Source: an uncultured Desulfatitalea sp. (GTDB lineage Bacteria; Desulfobacterota; Desulfobacteria; Desulfobacterales; Desulfosarcinaceae). Taken from it: a DNA stretch of 64,000 bases. The stretch spans positions 372,001 through 436,000 of the forward strand of contig CALMNL010000006.1 in assembly GCA_937868765.1 (NCBI GenBank), read 5' to 3'. The notes beneath the pieces were generated by a model. It was not told where the DNA came from. It saw only the letters and a list, made by a program, of their open reading frames with translations, and ran no database searches. Positions 17,289-26,216 of this stretch are shown in pieces. A program made the translations under genes and the position numbers. Positions within the stretch are counted from its first letter, which is position 1, and every line of letters starts with the position of its first letter.

Positions 17289-17822
17289 CTAAATCTTGAT
17301 GACCCCGACCAGCTCCACGCGCGTGTCCGAGGTCTTGTTGAAGTCGGGGATGTTCTTCACTTCGTACAGGTAGCCGGGATCGAGCACCTCGCCGGTCGGG
17401 TTGGTGTCCGGGTGGTAAACGCCGTTCGCCGCATAGTCGGACTGGAGTCCGGCGATATAGGCCACGTCGCCGCCGAAGAATCCGTATTCCCGGATGGTGA
17501 TGCCGTTGGCCTCGTTCTCCTCGAAGCGAAAGAAGACGCCGATGGTCTGGGTCTCCTCGCCGGTTTCGATGTAATGAATGCCGTTGACGATGAGCGTCCC
17601 TTCCGGGTCCTCCTTGAGAAAGGTGCGCTTGTACTGCTTTTTGCGGGCCCGTTCGTTCTTGAGCGCTGTCTGGTCGATATCCGGCGCGGGCGGATTGACG
17701 GGATCGGTGAACGTGGCGTCCCCGTCACCGATGGCGCAGTGGGTGATGCCCTCGATGGGATCGCCCATGAGCAGCCGCGCGGTGAGGATGCGGCCCGTTT
17801 TGACGATGAGTCCAAGTGACAT
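17289..17822 (-). CDS. Phage tail protein, fibre-attachment type
   Basis: 177 residues. The start MSLGLIVKTGRILTARLLMG and the IGDGDATFTDPVNPP segment resemble N-terminal attachment regions of P2-like tail-fibre proteins. TIREYGFFGGDVAY near the middle is also typical. It lies between two other fibre/baseplate genes. It probably forms part of the distal baseplate. Exact family not certain. Confidence 0.55.
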   Translation of the reverse strand: MSLGLIVKTGRILTARLLMGDPIEGITHCAIGDGDATFTDPVNPPAPDIDQTALKNERARKKQYKRTFLKEDPEGTLIVNGIHYIETGEETQTIGVFFRFEENEANGITIREYGFFGGDVAYIAGLQSDYAANGVYHPDTNPTGEVLDPGYLYEVKNIPDFNKTSDTRVELVGVIKI

Positions 17823-17837
17823 TGTGCTATTCCTCCT

Positions 17838-18299
17838 TCAGGTCTGGATCGTGTGGCCTTCGCGGATCAGCACTGCGAAGACGGTCTGGCGCGCTTCCGC
17901 TTGACGGGCTGTCTCGCGCACCACAAGTTGTCTCAAGTCCGCCGTCCGCTCGATCTCGGCGAACACCGCAAAACGGGTATCGCTCAGCCGTTCGAGCGGC
18001 CGGTGAATCCGGAGGGCTGCGTCGGAAAGGGTTGTCGGGAAACGGACCACCCATCCCAGCAGGTCGAAGCTCCGCACGACCGGCTGCACAATCACGGCCT
18101 GGATGTCGGCGGGGGCGTCCACCTCCGCCGTGATCCTCAAGGCCGCGTCCGTGTCGCGCCGGATTGTCCGCGTTTCGGACGCCGCGCCGACGGCCTCGAA
18201 AACGACCGCCGGGAAGGCCGGCATCTGGGCGCGGTTCATCGGAATCACGAGCCCGGCGGATGGCTGGACGGAGAATCGGTTCCCATTACGGATTGCCAC
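17838..18299 (-). CDS. Phage protein of unknown function
   Basis: 153 residues starting at GTG 18299 and overlapping the tiny upstream gene by 14 bp. It is beta-rich with repeats of the form RTIRRDTDAALRITAEVD and PTTLSDAALRIHRPLE, suggesting a small repetitive virion domain. No family recognised. Confidence 0.55.
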   Translation of the reverse strand: MAIRNGNRFSVQPSAGLVIPMNRAQMPAFPAVVFEAVGAASETRTIRRDTDAALRITAEVDAPADIQAVIVQPVVRSFDLLGWVVRFPTTLSDAALRIHRPLERLSDTRFAVFAEIERTADLRQLVVRETARQAEARQTVFAVLIREGHTIQT

Positions 18300-18417
18300 G
18301 TCTCAACCTCCCGGTGATTCTGTTCGCCTTGCCGACGTTGCGGACCACCCGGAACATCGGGGTCAGGCGTCCGGTGTTCGCCTCGATCTCCTTTTTGTTG
18401 CCTTGCCTCATCGCCAT
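18286..18417 (-). CDS. Tiny basic phage protein, 43 residues
   Basis: ATG at 18417 follows AAGGAG with 8-base spacing, three bases after the upstream stop. The product is 43 residues and strongly basic (MAMRQGNKKEIE at the start, RVVRNVGKANRITGRLRRG at the end). It fits exactly in the gap of the operon and overlaps the next start, so it is probably translated. Function unknown; tail-tip cement or DNA contact are both possible. Confidence 0.55.
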   Translation of the reverse strand: MAMRQGNKKEIEANTGRLTPMFRVVRNVGKANRITGRLRRGNP

Positions 18418-18421
18418 GGAA

Positions 18422-19408
18422 TCACTCCTTCACCGCGCACCAGCCCGGACCGGACAGGTTGAAGATCTTGTAGGTGACTCCTCCGAGATCGAGGACATCT
18501 TCGGAGTCCGTGATCCCGCCGCCGTGGGCGTAGACCTCGATCAGTTCGCCCCGCAGTTCCTTGTAGGCCGCCGTCGTATGGGCCGCGAGCCACGGAAACA
18601 ACGTGATGAGCCCTTGGCGCTGATCGGGATTGCTGGCGGTTTGGGAACCGCCGTGGGCCGCGCCGCAGGTGCCGGTCTGGCCGGTCGCGCTCGCCCAGCC
18701 GTCGAACTTGTTGATGGCGTAGAAGCTGCCCGGGGACTGGTAGTGGCCGACGACGACCGGTTGCGGGTCCTCGCCGATCTTCGCTCCCGACGCATAGGCT
18801 GCGACGAGGCTCGCCAAGGTGACGGTATTGGGAGATGAGACCGTATCCAGCGCCGTCACCTGGACGCGCTCGATCCCCGCGTTGTCCTTGATCAGGTAAT
18901 AGCCCCCGACCCTGAAGATGGAGGCGTCGTTGACCTGCAGTGTGACGCCTGAACCCGGAGATGCGGCTGCCTGCGTGACGGCGACGGCTCCGGACCAAAA
19001 GCGTTTCAGAAGGCCGCAATAGTGGCCGTAGTAGACGGCTGCGATCTTGGTCACGATGAAGACGTGATCCCTGTCCGCGTAAAACCAATACAGGAATGCG
19101 GAAGCGTCCACGGTCTTGATGTAGGTGTAGCTGGTGTTGAACGCCTCCTTCACCCCCGCGTGCGTCGCCGCGTCCCAGTACAAGTAGGCGCGGACCGCGA
19201 TTCGGTCGGCTGCGGCGTCGTTGACGAACCGGAGGAAGATGTCTTCGGCTCCGCTCTCTCCCGCGGAGGCCAGCACGTAGCTGGGCTCGGCGTCGCCGGA
19301 GCGGTCGTCCCGAAGCGTCCAGCCGACCGTTCCCACGAGGAAATCTTTCAGGCGGACGAGGAAATCCGCGGTGTTTGAAGCGGTCCCGGATGTGCTGTGA
19401 TAGGCCAT
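18422..19408 (-). CDS. Virion-associated phage protein of unknown function
   Basis: 328 residues. The N-terminal half is alpha/beta with aromatic clusters (AFLYWFYADRDHVFIVTKI). A middle beta segment (GVTLQVNDASIFRVGGYYLI, then ERVQVTALD) resembles small carbohydrate- or baseplate-binding inserts also present in the next gene upstream. It lies between the P2 gpI-like gene and the fibre genes. No enzyme motif seen. Confidence 0.55.
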   Translation of the reverse strand: MAYHSTSGTASNTADFLVRLKDFLVGTVGWTLRDDRSGDAEPSYVLASAGESGAEDIFLRFVNDAAADRIAVRAYLYWDAATHAGVKEAFNTSYTYIKTVDASAFLYWFYADRDHVFIVTKIAAVYYGHYCGLLKRFWSGAVAVTQAAASPGSGVTLQVNDASIFRVGGYYLIKDNAGIERVQVTALDTVSSPNTVTLASLVAAYASGAKIGEDPQPVVVGHYQSPGSFYAINKFDGWASATGQTGTCGAAHGGSQTASNPDQRQGLITLFPWLAAHTTAAYKELRGELIEVYAHGGGITDSEDVLDLGGVTYKIFNLSGPGWCAVKE

Positions 19409-19417
19409 ACGTTCCTC

Positions 19418-20011
19418 CTACAGGATCGGGTTTTCCGTACCGGTGAGCCGGAGTTTGATGTCGGTTTTGTTTTGCACCGGCGTTCCGGACGGCACCGTGC
19501 AGCGACGCCAGAACGAAAGAGTCACGTCGTGGGCCTTGTCTCCCAGGTTGAGCGGCGCGCCTCCTACGGCGGTGTCGAGTCCCGCCTGCGTCAGGGCCAA
19601 CGCGTACCAATCCGACTCGTCGCCGCCGGCGACATCCACCGGTTCGATCACCAGTCCGGTATAGTCGTACCCGGAATAGACCGCGGCACCCGGATCATGG
19701 GTGGCCGGGGTTGTGCCGCCATAGCCGCGTTCCACGGCGAGGACGGTCGTCCCGCTGCCGCTCAGGATGCGCATCTGTTCGTCGTCGACGATGATGATTT
19801 CGCCGTCGGTGAAGCGAGGCGCGGAAAGCTGCAGTGAGGTCGCCCCCGATGCCAGGGCCGCGGCGAGAATCGTCTGTTCGTTGGCTACGAACAGTTCCTT
19901 GTCTTTCGTTTCCCCGTCCGTGCCGTTGTAGGTGTCGTCATCGGGATTCGCGAGGTCGCCCTCGGATATCCTCTGGGTCACTGTGATGCCTTCGTACAGA
20001 TGTATCGCCAT
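19418..20011 (-). CDS. Virion-associated phage protein of unknown function
   Basis: 197 residues, acidic and beta-rich. The segment SLQLSAPRFTDGEIIIVDDE followed by MRILSGSGTTVLAVERGYGG is a small-domain signature shared by many baseplate-appended proteins and similar to a part of the next gene. It starts 9 bp after gpI. Probably a structural component of the tail tip. Confidence 0.55.
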   Translation of the reverse strand: MAIHLYEGITVTQRISEGDLANPDDDTYNGTDGETKDKELFVANEQTILAAALASGATSLQLSAPRFTDGEIIIVDDEQMRILSGSGTTVLAVERGYGGTTPATHDPGAAVYSGYDYTGLVIEPVDVAGGDESDWYALALTQAGLDTAVGGAPLNLGDKAHDVTLSFWRRCTVPSGTPVQNKTDIKLRLTGTENPIL

Positions 20012-20020
20012 CGATCTCTC

Positions 20021-21592
20021 CTATGCCGGCGGCCATTGCGTGACTGTGTACTGGTTCGCCGCCGCCTCGAAACCGGCGGTCGCCTCGACGTGATCGTCCC
20101 GCTGCCGGTAGCGCCATCGGAGGCAGGGCTTCGATCTGCGGAAGCCCGATCCGTTGAGCGGCATCGAGCCGAGCCGCATGGGCCGGGTCCGGTCTACCGA
20201 CAACAGCAAGCCGGTGTGGTTCAGCCTGCGGCGGTTGAGCAGGAGCGTCTCCACGCGTCTTCGGCGCGGAATGCCCGTGTCCACGTCCATCTCGAAGGAT
20301 GCGCGGGCCTCGGTCACATAGGCGTCGGTCAGTTCGGCGAGGTTGAGCGCCTTGTTGTTCAGGGAGAAACCGGGCCTGCGGGCGCGCCAGCGGTCTACGA
20401 CGTCCCATGCGCCGGATACCTCCGACCACTGAGCGTCGGCGTAAGCGGTGATGAAGAGGTGACGGCCCACGGCCGCGCCGGAGACCTTGTCGTCCCTTCC
20501 GAGCCTCGAATGCCCGACGCGGAACCAATGGGAGAGCCGTGACCGCTTCCCATACCGGTGCGTGCGGCGGTCTCCCGCGAGGTCGGGCGCATCCTGGACG
20601 GCTTCCGAGAGCATGTCTTTCTGCCGGAACTTGACCCGGCAAGGCTGCGCGGAACGGTTCAGGCGCGAACGATTCAGGTCCTGGCCCGCCAGCCGGATGA
20701 ACGAGACGCCCGGTTCCACTACGGGCTTGGTTTCGATCTCGCAGCAAAACGCCGCACGCCGTTCGCTGATCCACAGGTTCGGCAGACGCTCGGCGTTGAG
20801 GTCGCCGGTGTTCAGACGGAACCGGGGCGAGCGGCCATGCCAGCGGGAGACGCACACCGCGGCGCGCTCGATGTCCTGTATGAGCGTGGTGCCGTCGGTG
20901 ATCCGCCACCAACCCCAGGTCTTGTTCTTGCGGGTGAGATGGAAATCCATGTTCAGTGCATTGTGGTTGACCACGAACGTTTCGTGCAGATGCCCGAGAC
21001 ACACCCGCTCGACGACCTTCTTGATGACCGCCTCGAAATCCGACTCCATGGACAGGAGCGTGTAGAGCCACTGCAGGAAAAACACCCGCGTACCGGCGGG
21101 ATGATGGAAGGGCAGCGCGTCCCGGACTCCCTGGACGAGGTTGTCGCTGTCGATGCGGTAGACGCCCAGGCTGTAGATCAGCCCCGGCAGTTTGGCCCGT
21201 CCGACAACCGAACGGCGGTTCAGGCGCAGCGCCTTGTGGAAAGTCTCCTCGATGCGCCCTTCCCACCCGATGTCAACGAGCGAGCGGCCGATGGCGGGGA
21301 TGGTGCTCTTGCGCCGGTAAATCTCTATGGCCTCGCATATGAGACGCCGCTGGGCCGACGCGTTTACGGTAGGATCGAAGCGGTGGCCGACGATCCCGCC
21401 GAGAAACGGCAGGAACCTCTCCTCGCAACGCCCGATGTCGAAGATCTCGGGGAAACGCTCGGCCAGCACCTTGATTTCGTCGAGGCTCGCGGCCGGGACC
21501 TTGAGAAAGGCATCCAGATCGCCGGACTCATCCCGTTCGCGGTAGAGCGGCGGAAGCAGGTCGATGAGTTTCTTTTCGAAGTAGGAGGACAT
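20021..21592 (-). CDS. P2 gpI-like baseplate tail protein, with a long C-terminal extension
   Basis: 523 residues. The first 180 match phage tail protein I (LLPPLYRERDESGDLDAFLK, then FPEIFDIGRCEERFLPFLGG and YRRKSTIPAIGRSLVDIGWEG). gpI caps the baseplate wedge next to gpJ. The remaining 340 residues are a repetitive beta region with recurring LNRR and W-x-R units, probably a surface-exposed adhesin-like extension, unusual compared with P2 gpI (about 180 residues). The ATG overlaps the baseplate J stop by one base. Confidence 0.75.
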   Translation of the reverse strand: MSSYFEKKLIDLLPPLYRERDESGDLDAFLKVPAASLDEIKVLAERFPEIFDIGRCEERFLPFLGGIVGHRFDPTVNASAQRRLICEAIEIYRRKSTIPAIGRSLVDIGWEGRIEETFHKALRLNRRSVVGRAKLPGLIYSLGVYRIDSDNLVQGVRDALPFHHPAGTRVFFLQWLYTLLSMESDFEAVIKKVVERVCLGHLHETFVVNHNALNMDFHLTRKNKTWGWWRITDGTTLIQDIERAAVCVSRWHGRSPRFRLNTGDLNAERLPNLWISERRAAFCCEIETKPVVEPGVSFIRLAGQDLNRSRLNRSAQPCRVKFRQKDMLSEAVQDAPDLAGDRRTHRYGKRSRLSHWFRVGHSRLGRDDKVSGAAVGRHLFITAYADAQWSEVSGAWDVVDRWRARRPGFSLNNKALNLAELTDAYVTEARASFEMDVDTGIPRRRRVETLLLNRRRLNHTGLLLSVDRTRPMRLGSMPLNGSGFRRSKPCLRWRYRQRDDHVEATAGFEAAANQYTVTQWPPA

Positions 21593-23001
21593 CAGGACGC
21601 CCTCCGCACGTCGAGGTTGACCTGACCGAGCGCCGCGATCTGACCGGCGCGGATGTCGACGTCCTGGGTCGGCGTGTACATGCGCACATGGCTCACGCCC
21701 CGCACGCCGTCCAGAAGCGCTACCAGATCCGAGAAATGGATCGGTGTGCCGAAGCTCATGCGGTCGAAGGCGAAATAGTCCGCCAATGCCTGTTCGACGC
21801 GGCTCCGGACCAGGTCGAGGTCCTCGCCGGCATAGGCGAACACCTCCGCGTCAATCGAGACCGGCCGGTAGACGGGATCGAAGAGGTTGATCTCGACGGT
21901 GATGACCTTGCGCGATTCCAGATATTCGGCGAGGTCCTGCTTGAGAAGCGCTGACGGCGGACCGCCGCCGTCCGGGGCCACGGCCAGGTTGACCTGGTAG
22001 TAGCGGATGTTCTTGCAGTCGTTGACGTCGAGGACCTGGGCTTTGGCCACGCCGGGAAACCCTTCGGCCAGGGCGAGGTAGTCCTCCTTGGTGACCGCCT
22101 TCCAGAGCGAGCGCACCTCGGCCGGGGCCTGTCGGCGGGCGTGTTCCAGCGTCTCGCGGTCCGCTCCGCCGGTCGCCGGGACGGGGTTGGTCACCGCGAG
22201 GGGAACCAGACCGCCGTCGAGGTAGATGGGGCTGAGAAGCTCGGTGACGAGGTTGGGGCCCAGGTTGCCTTCGGCTCCGAGGGTTTCGAGGTACTCGACG
22301 CGGATTTCCGAGCCGGAGTCGGGAACCGCTCCGCGCAATCCGTCGCCGAAGACGATCCGGGTGATGTCAAGCGCATCGGTCTCGGCCATGAAGTGGCGCG
22401 AGTCGGAGCCGCTTTCCTGAAAGTGGGATACCTCGGGCCATTCCTGGTCCTGCACCCACACACGGATCGACCCGTGGGCGATTTCCTTCCCGGCCAGGAT
22501 GATCGGATCGCCCGTTTCCCCGTCTGCCGTAAAGGCCTCGGTCTTGCGTTTTCCCTGGCGCGCGCCTGCATCGACGCTCGTCCGGCTCCGAGGGATCGTC
22601 GCGTCTTCGGCCGTCTCGAACACGATGTCGTTTTCTTCCAGACGGGCCCTGCACGTCGTTCCCGCCGGAATCACCAGATCCGCGTCGAGGGGCGCTGCCA
22701 GGGAGAAACGCAAAGCGGTCGTCGCAGCCACCGGCCCGTCGAGCCGGTAGCTGATGAGCTTGCAGAGGTTGATGACGTTCTGCCGCTGGCGGGCGGTGGG
22801 CAGAAAGGCTTCCGCCGCGTGGGCGTCGAGGTAGTAGGCCAGCATGTCGCCGATGCCGCAGAAGAGTTCCAGCAACACCACACCCAGGTCGGACGCGTTG
22901 AAATCCGTCCAGCGGTCGGTGAGCTGCGGCACCCGCGCCAGCAGTTCCCGGCGCAGGGAGTCGTAGTCCTTGTTCGTGTAAGCGATGCTCGCTCTGCCCA
23001 T
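21592..23001 (-). CDS. Baseplate J-like wedge protein
   Basis: 469 residues, baseplate J / Mu gp47 family. Key features are IAYTNKDYDSLRRELLARVP, WTDFNASDLGVVLLELFCGIGDMLAYYLD and ITYRL-type segments near the N-terminus, and DRETLEHARRQAPAEVRSLW, a strong baseplate J signature. It forms the wedge between gp25 and gpI. Length agrees with the family. One of the six conserved 30-bp motifs lies 69 bp upstream. Confidence 0.88.
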   Translation of the reverse strand: MGRASIAYTNKDYDSLRRELLARVPQLTDRWTDFNASDLGVVLLELFCGIGDMLAYYLDAHAAEAFLPTARQRQNVINLCKLISYRLDGPVAATTALRFSLAAPLDADLVIPAGTTCRARLEENDIVFETAEDATIPRSRTSVDAGARQGKRKTEAFTADGETGDPIILAGKEIAHGSIRVWVQDQEWPEVSHFQESGSDSRHFMAETDALDITRIVFGDGLRGAVPDSGSEIRVEYLETLGAEGNLGPNLVTELLSPIYLDGGLVPLAVTNPVPATGGADRETLEHARRQAPAEVRSLWKAVTKEDYLALAEGFPGVAKAQVLDVNDCKNIRYYQVNLAVAPDGGGPPSALLKQDLAEYLESRKVITVEINLFDPVYRPVSIDAEVFAYAGEDLDLVRSRVEQALADYFAFDRMSFGTPIHFSDLVALLDGVRGVSHVRMYTPTQDVDIRAGQIAALGQVNLDVRRAS

Positions 23002-23068
23002 TTCCGTTCGTCCGTTGCGGTTCGGTCACAAGTGGTCCCTCCGGACGAGCCGGACGAGGACCCGCTTG

Positions 23069-23527
23069 TTACTTACCGGCGACGGAGCGGAACTGTCGGG
23101 GCGGAGCGGATTGGCGCGGTTCGCGGTAAAAGGGATAGACCAGGTTGCCCTCCACCTGGCTCTGGATGACGCGATAGGCGATGCGGACCGGAAGAAGATT
23201 GCGATCCTTGTTCGCGGGGGAATCGTCGAAGGAGACGCCGGTGATGACGATCCGTTTCTCCCAGCGCTTCACGGCGTCGATCACGTAATGGCGGATCAGG
23301 CCCTTCAGCACCTCGTCGTTCGGTTCGAACACCAGGTCCTTGAGTTTCGAGCCGAATTCCGGGCGCATGAACCGTTCGCCCGGCCGGGTGCCGAGAATCT
23401 GGATGATGCTCTCGTGGATGTGTTCGTGCTCGGTGGAGGTGGCCGAGGAAACCTGCGCGCCACCGGACCGCCGCTGAAAGCGGAAAGGGAACTTAAGCCC
23501 GCGTCCGAGAAAATCCAAGGCCATCAA
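23069..23527 (-). CDS. Baseplate wedge protein gpW/gp25
   Basis: 152 residues, T4 gp25 / P2 gpW family. HIHESIIQILGTRPGERFMR followed by PEFGSKLKDLVFEPND is diagnostic. gp25 links sheath to baseplate and contains a lysozyme-like fold remnant. The stop TAA lies within the conserved motif at 23070-23099. It overlaps the upstream gene by four bases. Confidence 0.88.
   Translation of the reverse strand: MMALDFLGRGLKFPFRFQRRSGGAQVSSATSTEHEHIHESIIQILGTRPGERFMRPEFGSKLKDLVFEPNDEVLKGLIRHYVIDAVKRWEKRIVITGVSFDDSPANKDRNLLPVRIAYRVIQSQVEGNLVYPFYREPRQSAPPRQFRSVAGK
23070..23099 (-). promoter_or_regulatory. Conserved phage motif, copy 6 (CCGAC-N15-CCGGTAAGTA)
   Basis: Minus-strand CCGAC and CCGGTAAGTA separated by exactly 15 bp, 69 bp upstream of the baseplate J gene. 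Same spacing in five other copies in the window. Confidence 0.6.
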
Positions 23528-24495
23528 TCACGCTCCTCGCAGATGCAGGCGGGCGGGTCACCCGAACCCGTGTCTCCATTGGAGACATCGTCGTCCGGGA
23601 AATGAATGACCAAGTCCAACCCGTTCGCCATGGCGACATGGATCGTGCCGTCGGCTTCGATGACGCCCTTGTGACCGCTTTCCATGGCCGTAAAGCCCTT
23701 GGCCCCGCCGGGTACCAGACGAACCTCGATATCCTCTCCCACGCCCTCGATCCGGGAAATGCCGAGCACCACCGAGGTGCCCGCGGGGTTGCCGATCATG
23801 GCGGTGCGCTCTGACTGAAATACATCCAGCCGGTAACCGCCCGGCAGCTCCACACGGCAGCGCCCCTGCGCGGTCTGTGTCGGATCGATGTCCAGGGGCA
23901 GCCCTTCGATCCCGGCCGCTTCGTGGGTCACACGCACCGCCTCGGGCTTGAGCATCAGCTCCCGGCCGTCGGGAAGCATCACCACGCCGCCGCGCGCGGG
24001 TTCGAGAGGGGTCACAGAGCCATCCATGCCGATGGCCGTCAGTCTTCCATCCGGTCCCACCCGAACCATGCCACCGTCGGCGAGGGTGAAAATGCGTCCT
24101 CCGTCGGGAAGATCTCTCACGGCGGTACCCGCCGGCATGGCGGCGAAGGGGTCAAAGTCCTGCGGCATCGGTTGATCCACGACCTGCATGTATTGCTGCG
24201 CGCTCTCGGCATGCGCCTCCAATACCGTTTGAGCTTCCGCCCGAAGGACTTCGGATGCGTCGTGACTCTGCTGCAGAATGCCTTTGATCTCGGCCAGGCT
24301 GTCTCGAATCTGTCGGAGATAGGGCTCATCACCCTCGCAGTCCGTCACGCCGAGACCGGCCGCAAGCAGACGCACTAGTGCCATGATCTCGTAATGGGAC
24401 GGCGACGAACTCGTCTGCTCGATGATCGGCCCGCCTTCTTCGCCGTAGCCATATCCGTACCCGTATCCAAAACCTTCTTCGTCCAACATCACCAT
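23524..24495 (-). CDS. Virion-associated protein with a beta-repeat domain
   Basis: 323 residues. The N-terminus has a GYGYGYGYGEEGG low-complexity run, then a helical segment (about 30-110), then short beta hairpin repeats of the form LPDGGRIFTLADGGMVRVGP and DGRLTAIGMDGSVTPLEP, like small RHS/NHL-type strands. The C-terminus ends in a CxC pair (CICEERD). It lies between gp25 and the PAAR tip and may sit at the hub or spike. No family recognised. Confidence 0.55.
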   Translation of the reverse strand: MVMLDEEGFGYGYGYGYGEEGGPIIEQTSSSPSHYEIMALVRLLAAGLGVTDCEGDEPYLRQIRDSLAEIKGILQQSHDASEVLRAEAQTVLEAHAESAQQYMQVVDQPMPQDFDPFAAMPAGTAVRDLPDGGRIFTLADGGMVRVGPDGRLTAIGMDGSVTPLEPARGGVVMLPDGRELMLKPEAVRVTHEAAGIEGLPLDIDPTQTAQGRCRVELPGGYRLDVFQSERTAMIGNPAGTSVVLGISRIEGVGEDIEVRLVPGGAKGFTAMESGHKGVIEADGTIHVAMANGLDLVIHFPDDDVSNGDTGSGDPPACICEERD

Positions 24496-24507
24496 AACGA
24501 ATAACTC

Positions 24508-24795
24508 CTATGACGGAATGCCATAGCCGCCTCCGCTTTGCTCGATTACTTCAACTTGGATGTAGCGGACACTATCCCGCGAAGGAGAATCGTAGACCAT
24601 GATGACCGTCGCTCCGACACTCCAACCGAGTTGCACTCGTCCTTCCCAGTCGACCCAGGCAATGTCCGAATTGACGGATTCGTACTGCAATTCGCCCTGG
24701 GGGTTTCCACGGATCGAAAGGGGGATCGACATGGACCACCAACTGCGGGTGACCCTGATCGATTTTGGAAATACATCCCAGTAACGGAAATCCAT
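24508..24795 (-). CDS. Small phage protein of unknown function
   Basis: 95 residues, tryptophan-rich and beta-predicted (RSWWSMSIPLSIRG, AWVDWEGRVQLGWSVGA). It follows the PAAR gene by 9 bp in the baseplate operon. Probably a tip or baseplate component; no family recognised. Confidence 0.5.
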   Translation of the reverse strand: MDFRYWDVFPKSIRVTRSWWSMSIPLSIRGNPQGELQYESVNSDIAWVDWEGRVQLGWSVGATVIMVYDSPSRDSVRYIQVEVIEQSGGGYGIPS

Positions 24796-24804
24796 CCTCG
24801 GTCC

Positions 24805-25068
24805 TCAGTCGTTGGTGTTCAGGCTGCCGGTCACGATGATCGCGCCGCAGGCCGTGATGTCGCCGATGCGTGCGTTGGGCAGCCCTTCGGTCGCGGTGTC
24901 GAGGCTGCCCGTCACTATGGGGGTCACGCCGTGGCCCGGTATCGGGCAGACGTGCAGATCGCCCAGCCGCGCCGCAGGTCTTCCGTTGACGACGGTGCGA
25001 AGCGCGCCGGTGACGATCACGCCGCCGTGACTGGAGATATCGCCGAGTCTCGCCTGGGGTCTTGCCAT
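24805..25068 (-). CDS. PAAR-motif spike-tip protein
   Basis: 87 residues from MARPQARLGD at 25068; a longer frame upstream is not supported. Three PAAR-like repeats are visible: ARLGDISSHGGVIVTGA, VNGRPAARLGDLHVCPIPGH and NARIGDITACGAIIVTGS. PAAR proteins cap the trimeric spike of contractile tails with a zinc-stabilised cone. It lies with the spike gene in the same operon. Confidence 0.88.
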   Translation of the reverse strand: MARPQARLGDISSHGGVIVTGALRTVVNGRPAARLGDLHVCPIPGHGVTPIVTGSLDTATEGLPNARIGDITACGAIIVTGSLNTND

Positions 25069-25070
25069 GG

Positions 25071-25445
25071 TTATTTTCCCGTCAGGACGTGGACCAGAAA
25101 GCCGACCACGCCGCCCACGGCTCCGCCGACAGTGAGCACAAGACCGACCACTTTCCACATAGTCTCGACGCCCATCTTCTCGTTCATCCCCGACTGCAGG
25201 TTCTTGATGTCATCAGCGTGGCGACGAAGGTCGTCCTGAATGTTCCGCACCAGGAGGTCCACATTCTCCTTGTCGGATTTCTTCTCGATCTCGCGTTCGA
25301 TTTTCTCGAGTCGCGCCTGGATTTCCCTTCGGTGGTCTTCAAGGATGGTACGGAACTCAGCCCGCCACGATTCAAAGGTGCGCGCCAGGAGCCGTTCACT
25401 TTGGTCCCAATTACACGGTGTGTGGCCGAGTTCACGTTCATCCAT
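25071..25445 (-). CDS. Coiled-coil protein with one C-terminal membrane segment (XhlA/holin-like)
   Basis: 124 residues. A charged coiled coil (EIQARLEKIEREIEKKSD) is followed by a C-terminal hydrophobic helix (VVGLVLTVGGAVGGVVGFLV). This layout matches XhlA-like lysis proteins and small membrane accessory proteins of phages. It overlaps the glycosyltransferase stop by eight bases. It could serve in lysis together with the second membrane protein and the peptidase nearby, or be a baseplate chaperone. Confidence 0.6.
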   Translation of the reverse strand: MDERELGHTPCNWDQSERLLARTFESWRAEFRTILEDHRREIQARLEKIEREIEKKSDKENVDLLVRNIQDDLRRHADDIKNLQSGMNEKMGVETMWKVVGLVLTVGGAVGGVVGFLVHVLTGK

Positions 25446-26205
25446 CGGGGTTTCTCCTTTTCAATGAGAATCGCTCGTGAATCTGAAGATCGACTTCGAA
25501 GCGCTCGGACAGGCCACGACGTTTCAAAGCCCTTGAAATGGCCTCCCGAGACCAGTTGACCTGCTCCAATCTCATCTCGTGGGAAACGGATTTGGGATGG
25601 ATACGGTAATGGTAAAGAGGTTTTTGGATGCGACGGATCTCTGTGATTTCCGACAGACGCAAGCAAAGGTCGTAATCCTCGGCGCATCTGAACTCGTCGT
25701 CGATGCCGCCTGCCTGCTCGAAAACCGAGCGTCGGATGAGGCGAAAATGGAAGGTCATGAAGTCGAGAAGCAGTCGATCTTTGGAATATGGAATTCGGCA
25801 ACGCCTGCCGTAACTCTTGACCTGGTCGGATGTGTCGATGACCTGGTAGTCTGTGTAAACCATTCCGACCGACGGGTTGCCATCCAAGACTGCGGCGGTT
25901 TCCTCCAAAGCCGTGGGAGCGAGCGTATCGTCGCTGTCCACCCAGCACAGGTATGGTCCGAAGGTATCCGCCAAGGCGGACTTCAAAGACTTGACGGCTC
26001 CTCTGTGGTCATAGGCGGCGAGGCGAACCCGGCTGTCCTTTTTGGCGCATTCGATGGCCACTTTCGCAGTCCCATCACTTGAGCCATCGTCCCAAACGAG
26101 CAGATCGAAATCCTGGTAGGTTTGGGCAAGAACGCTTTCGATGGCTCTCCCGATGTAGCGCTCGCGGTTATATCCCCTGATGATTATTGAAACGGTTGGA
26201 TACAT
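25438..26205 (-). CDS. Glycosyltransferase family 2 in the baseplate operon
   Basis: 255 residues from ATG 26205, preceded by GAGGAAG. GT-A fold motifs are clear: VSIIIRGYNRERYIGRAIES, VWDDGSSDGTA (nucleotide binding), CWVDSDDTLAPTAL (DxD metal site) and EDYDLCLRLSE. It transfers a sugar from a nucleotide donor in the cytoplasm. Its place inside a baseplate operon, 11 bp after the spike gene, points to glycosylation of a phage tail protein or of host surface sugars rather than host metabolism. GC content matches the phage neighbours. Confidence 0.88.
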   Translation of the reverse strand: MYPTVSIIIRGYNRERYIGRAIESVLAQTYQDFDLLVWDDGSSDGTAKVAIECAKKDSRVRLAAYDHRGAVKSLKSALADTFGPYLCWVDSDDTLAPTALEETAAVLDGNPSVGMVYTDYQVIDTSDQVKSYGRRCRIPYSKDRLLLDFMTFHFRLIRRSVFEQAGGIDDEFRCAEDYDLCLRLSEITEIRRIQKPLYHYRIHPKSVSHEMRLEQVNWSREAISRALKRRGLSERFEVDLQIHERFSLKRRNPDG

Positions 26206-26216
26206 ATGTTCTTCCT

